A stretch of DNA of 15,223 bases, taken from positions 1-15,223 of the forward strand of contig JARKQG010000126.1 in assembly GCA_029974035.1 (NCBI GenBank), read 5' to 3'. How positions within the stretch are numbered: the first letter of the stretch is position 1; each line of letters starts with the position of its first letter. Source of the stretch: Eubacteriales bacterium (GTDB lineage: Bacteria; Bacillota_A; Clostridia; Christensenellales; Aristaeellaceae). The notes beneath the pieces were generated by a model. That model was given only the letters and a program-made list of their open reading frames with translations, made no database searches and was not told the origin of the DNA. Of the stretch, positions 14,834-15,223 are shown in pieces. A program made the position numbers and the translations under genes.

Positions 14834-15067
14834 GATTATTCTATGGGCGGCCCGCCCGCCGCTATGCGCGCTGAAGTTTTCGGACACTTAACGCAGCGCC
14901 AAATGCCGGAAAACCGCTGACAATACGGACGATAACGGGAGGAAATTTAAAAAAGTCCGTGTATAACGATGCGGGCGCATGGGGAAGTGCAAGTATTATC
15001 AGAATTGTGTCAGAAAAAGATCAATTTGTCGAACGAACGACGGGTTTCGACGCGGCGTATGAAGTGG
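14834..15067. other. Intergenic stretch with no recognised gene
   Basis: This more AT-rich stretch separates the binding-like protein gene from the promoter at 15068. It contains a short GC palindrome-like element (14846-14861) and, on the minus strand, a weak TAGAAT (-10-like) just upstream of the gene at 14820, but no convincing -35. A 44-codon frame from GTG at 14961 to the TGA at 15090 looks protein-like in composition. However, its GGGAGG is 16 nt away and it runs through the promoter, so it is not called. Confidence 0.4.
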
Positions 15068-15099
15068 TTGACAAACGGGCATCCTCGTGATAATATAAT
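15068..15099 (+). promoter_or_regulatory. Strong promoter near the right edge, probably of an rRNA operon
   Basis: A perfect TTGACA (15068-15073) is followed at 17 bp by TAATAT (15091-15096), overlapping TATAAT (15094-15099, 20 bp spacing). More than 120 bp of leader follow with no ribosome site or start codon in good context, which fits a stable-RNA promoter. Confidence 0.75.
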
Positions 15100-15104
15100 C
15101 AGGC

Positions 15105-15223
15105 ACGCGAAAAACGGGCGGCAGTTGCGGAAAGGCGTGCAGAGCGATTCTTGAAAACGATACAGCGAGAGCGAGAGAGAAAGAACAGTCAGATTCTGAA
15201 GAGTTAAAGGCTTGGTGTGGGGT
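15105..15223 (+). other. Possible rRNA operon leader with a boxA-like antitermination element
   Basis: Downstream of the strong promoter, GATTCTTGAAAAC (15146-15158) resembles the Firmicutes rRNA boxA (TTCTTTGAAAAC). A purine-rich GAGAGCGAGAGAGAAAGA tract follows. No 16S sequence is reached before the window ends, so the call rests on the leader alone. Confidence 0.5.

Noticed and set aside
14969..15154. 61-codon frame on the + strand near the right edge
   Set aside because: It runs through a strong promoter, lacks a ribosome site at a good distance and shows no domain.

Overview
This looks like a stretch of chromosome from a GC-rich member of the Clostridia (Firmicutes). The evidence is the split glycine decarboxylase genes (gcvPA/gcvPB), a gcvT-type tandem glycine riboswitch, an IscR-NifS-NifU type iron-sulfur operon, a clostridial HflX with an extra N-terminal domain, ScpA next to a site-2 protease, strong GGAGG ribosome binding sites and sigma-A-like promoters. 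I cannot name the genus. Most of the window is housekeeping and metabolism. There are no insertion sequences, phage genes, CRISPR arrays or complete RNA genes.

Layout. Positions 2-154 hold the tail of a membrane protein (+), followed by a strong hairpin. Positions 209-3997 (-) are one compact operon, iscR-nifS-iscU-hflX, read from a clear promoter at 4047-4075. A divergent promoter at 4100-4129 drives an O6-alkylguanine-DNA alkyltransferase gene (4165-4716, +). That gene converges on, and overlaps by 94 bp, a HAD phosphatase gene (4623-5168, -). From 5286 a two-gene operon on the + strand encodes a site-2 protease-like membrane protein and ScpA. It ends at a hairpin that also serves the FMN reductase gene arriving on the other strand (6878-7426, -). 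An lrgA-lrgB pair (7495-8546, -) lies upstream of the reductase.

Positions 8619-13176 (-) form a complete glycine cleavage operon: promoter, tandem glycine aptamers, an attenuator hairpin, gcvT, gcvH, gcvPA, gcvPB and a final terminator. The shared L protein (lipoamide dehydrogenase) is not in the window. With enough glycine the riboswitch should let transcription through, so that glycine is split into CO2, ammonia and methylene-tetrahydrofolate.

The right end holds two genes I cannot name: a 134-residue Cys/Pro-rich protein built partly on five perfect 12-bp repeats (+), and a membrane-anchored protein resembling an ABC-type solute-binding protein (-), with 3' ends overlapping by 23 bp. The last 160 bp contain a strong promoter and a boxA-like element. 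This looks like the leader of a ribosomal RNA operon whose 16S gene would start just outside the window.

The most interesting points are the HflX protein with a RadC/JAMM-like metalloprotease-type N-terminal domain in an iron-sulfur operon, the Cys/Pro repeat protein, and the orphan anchored binding-like protein. I did not find a convincing new multi-gene system.
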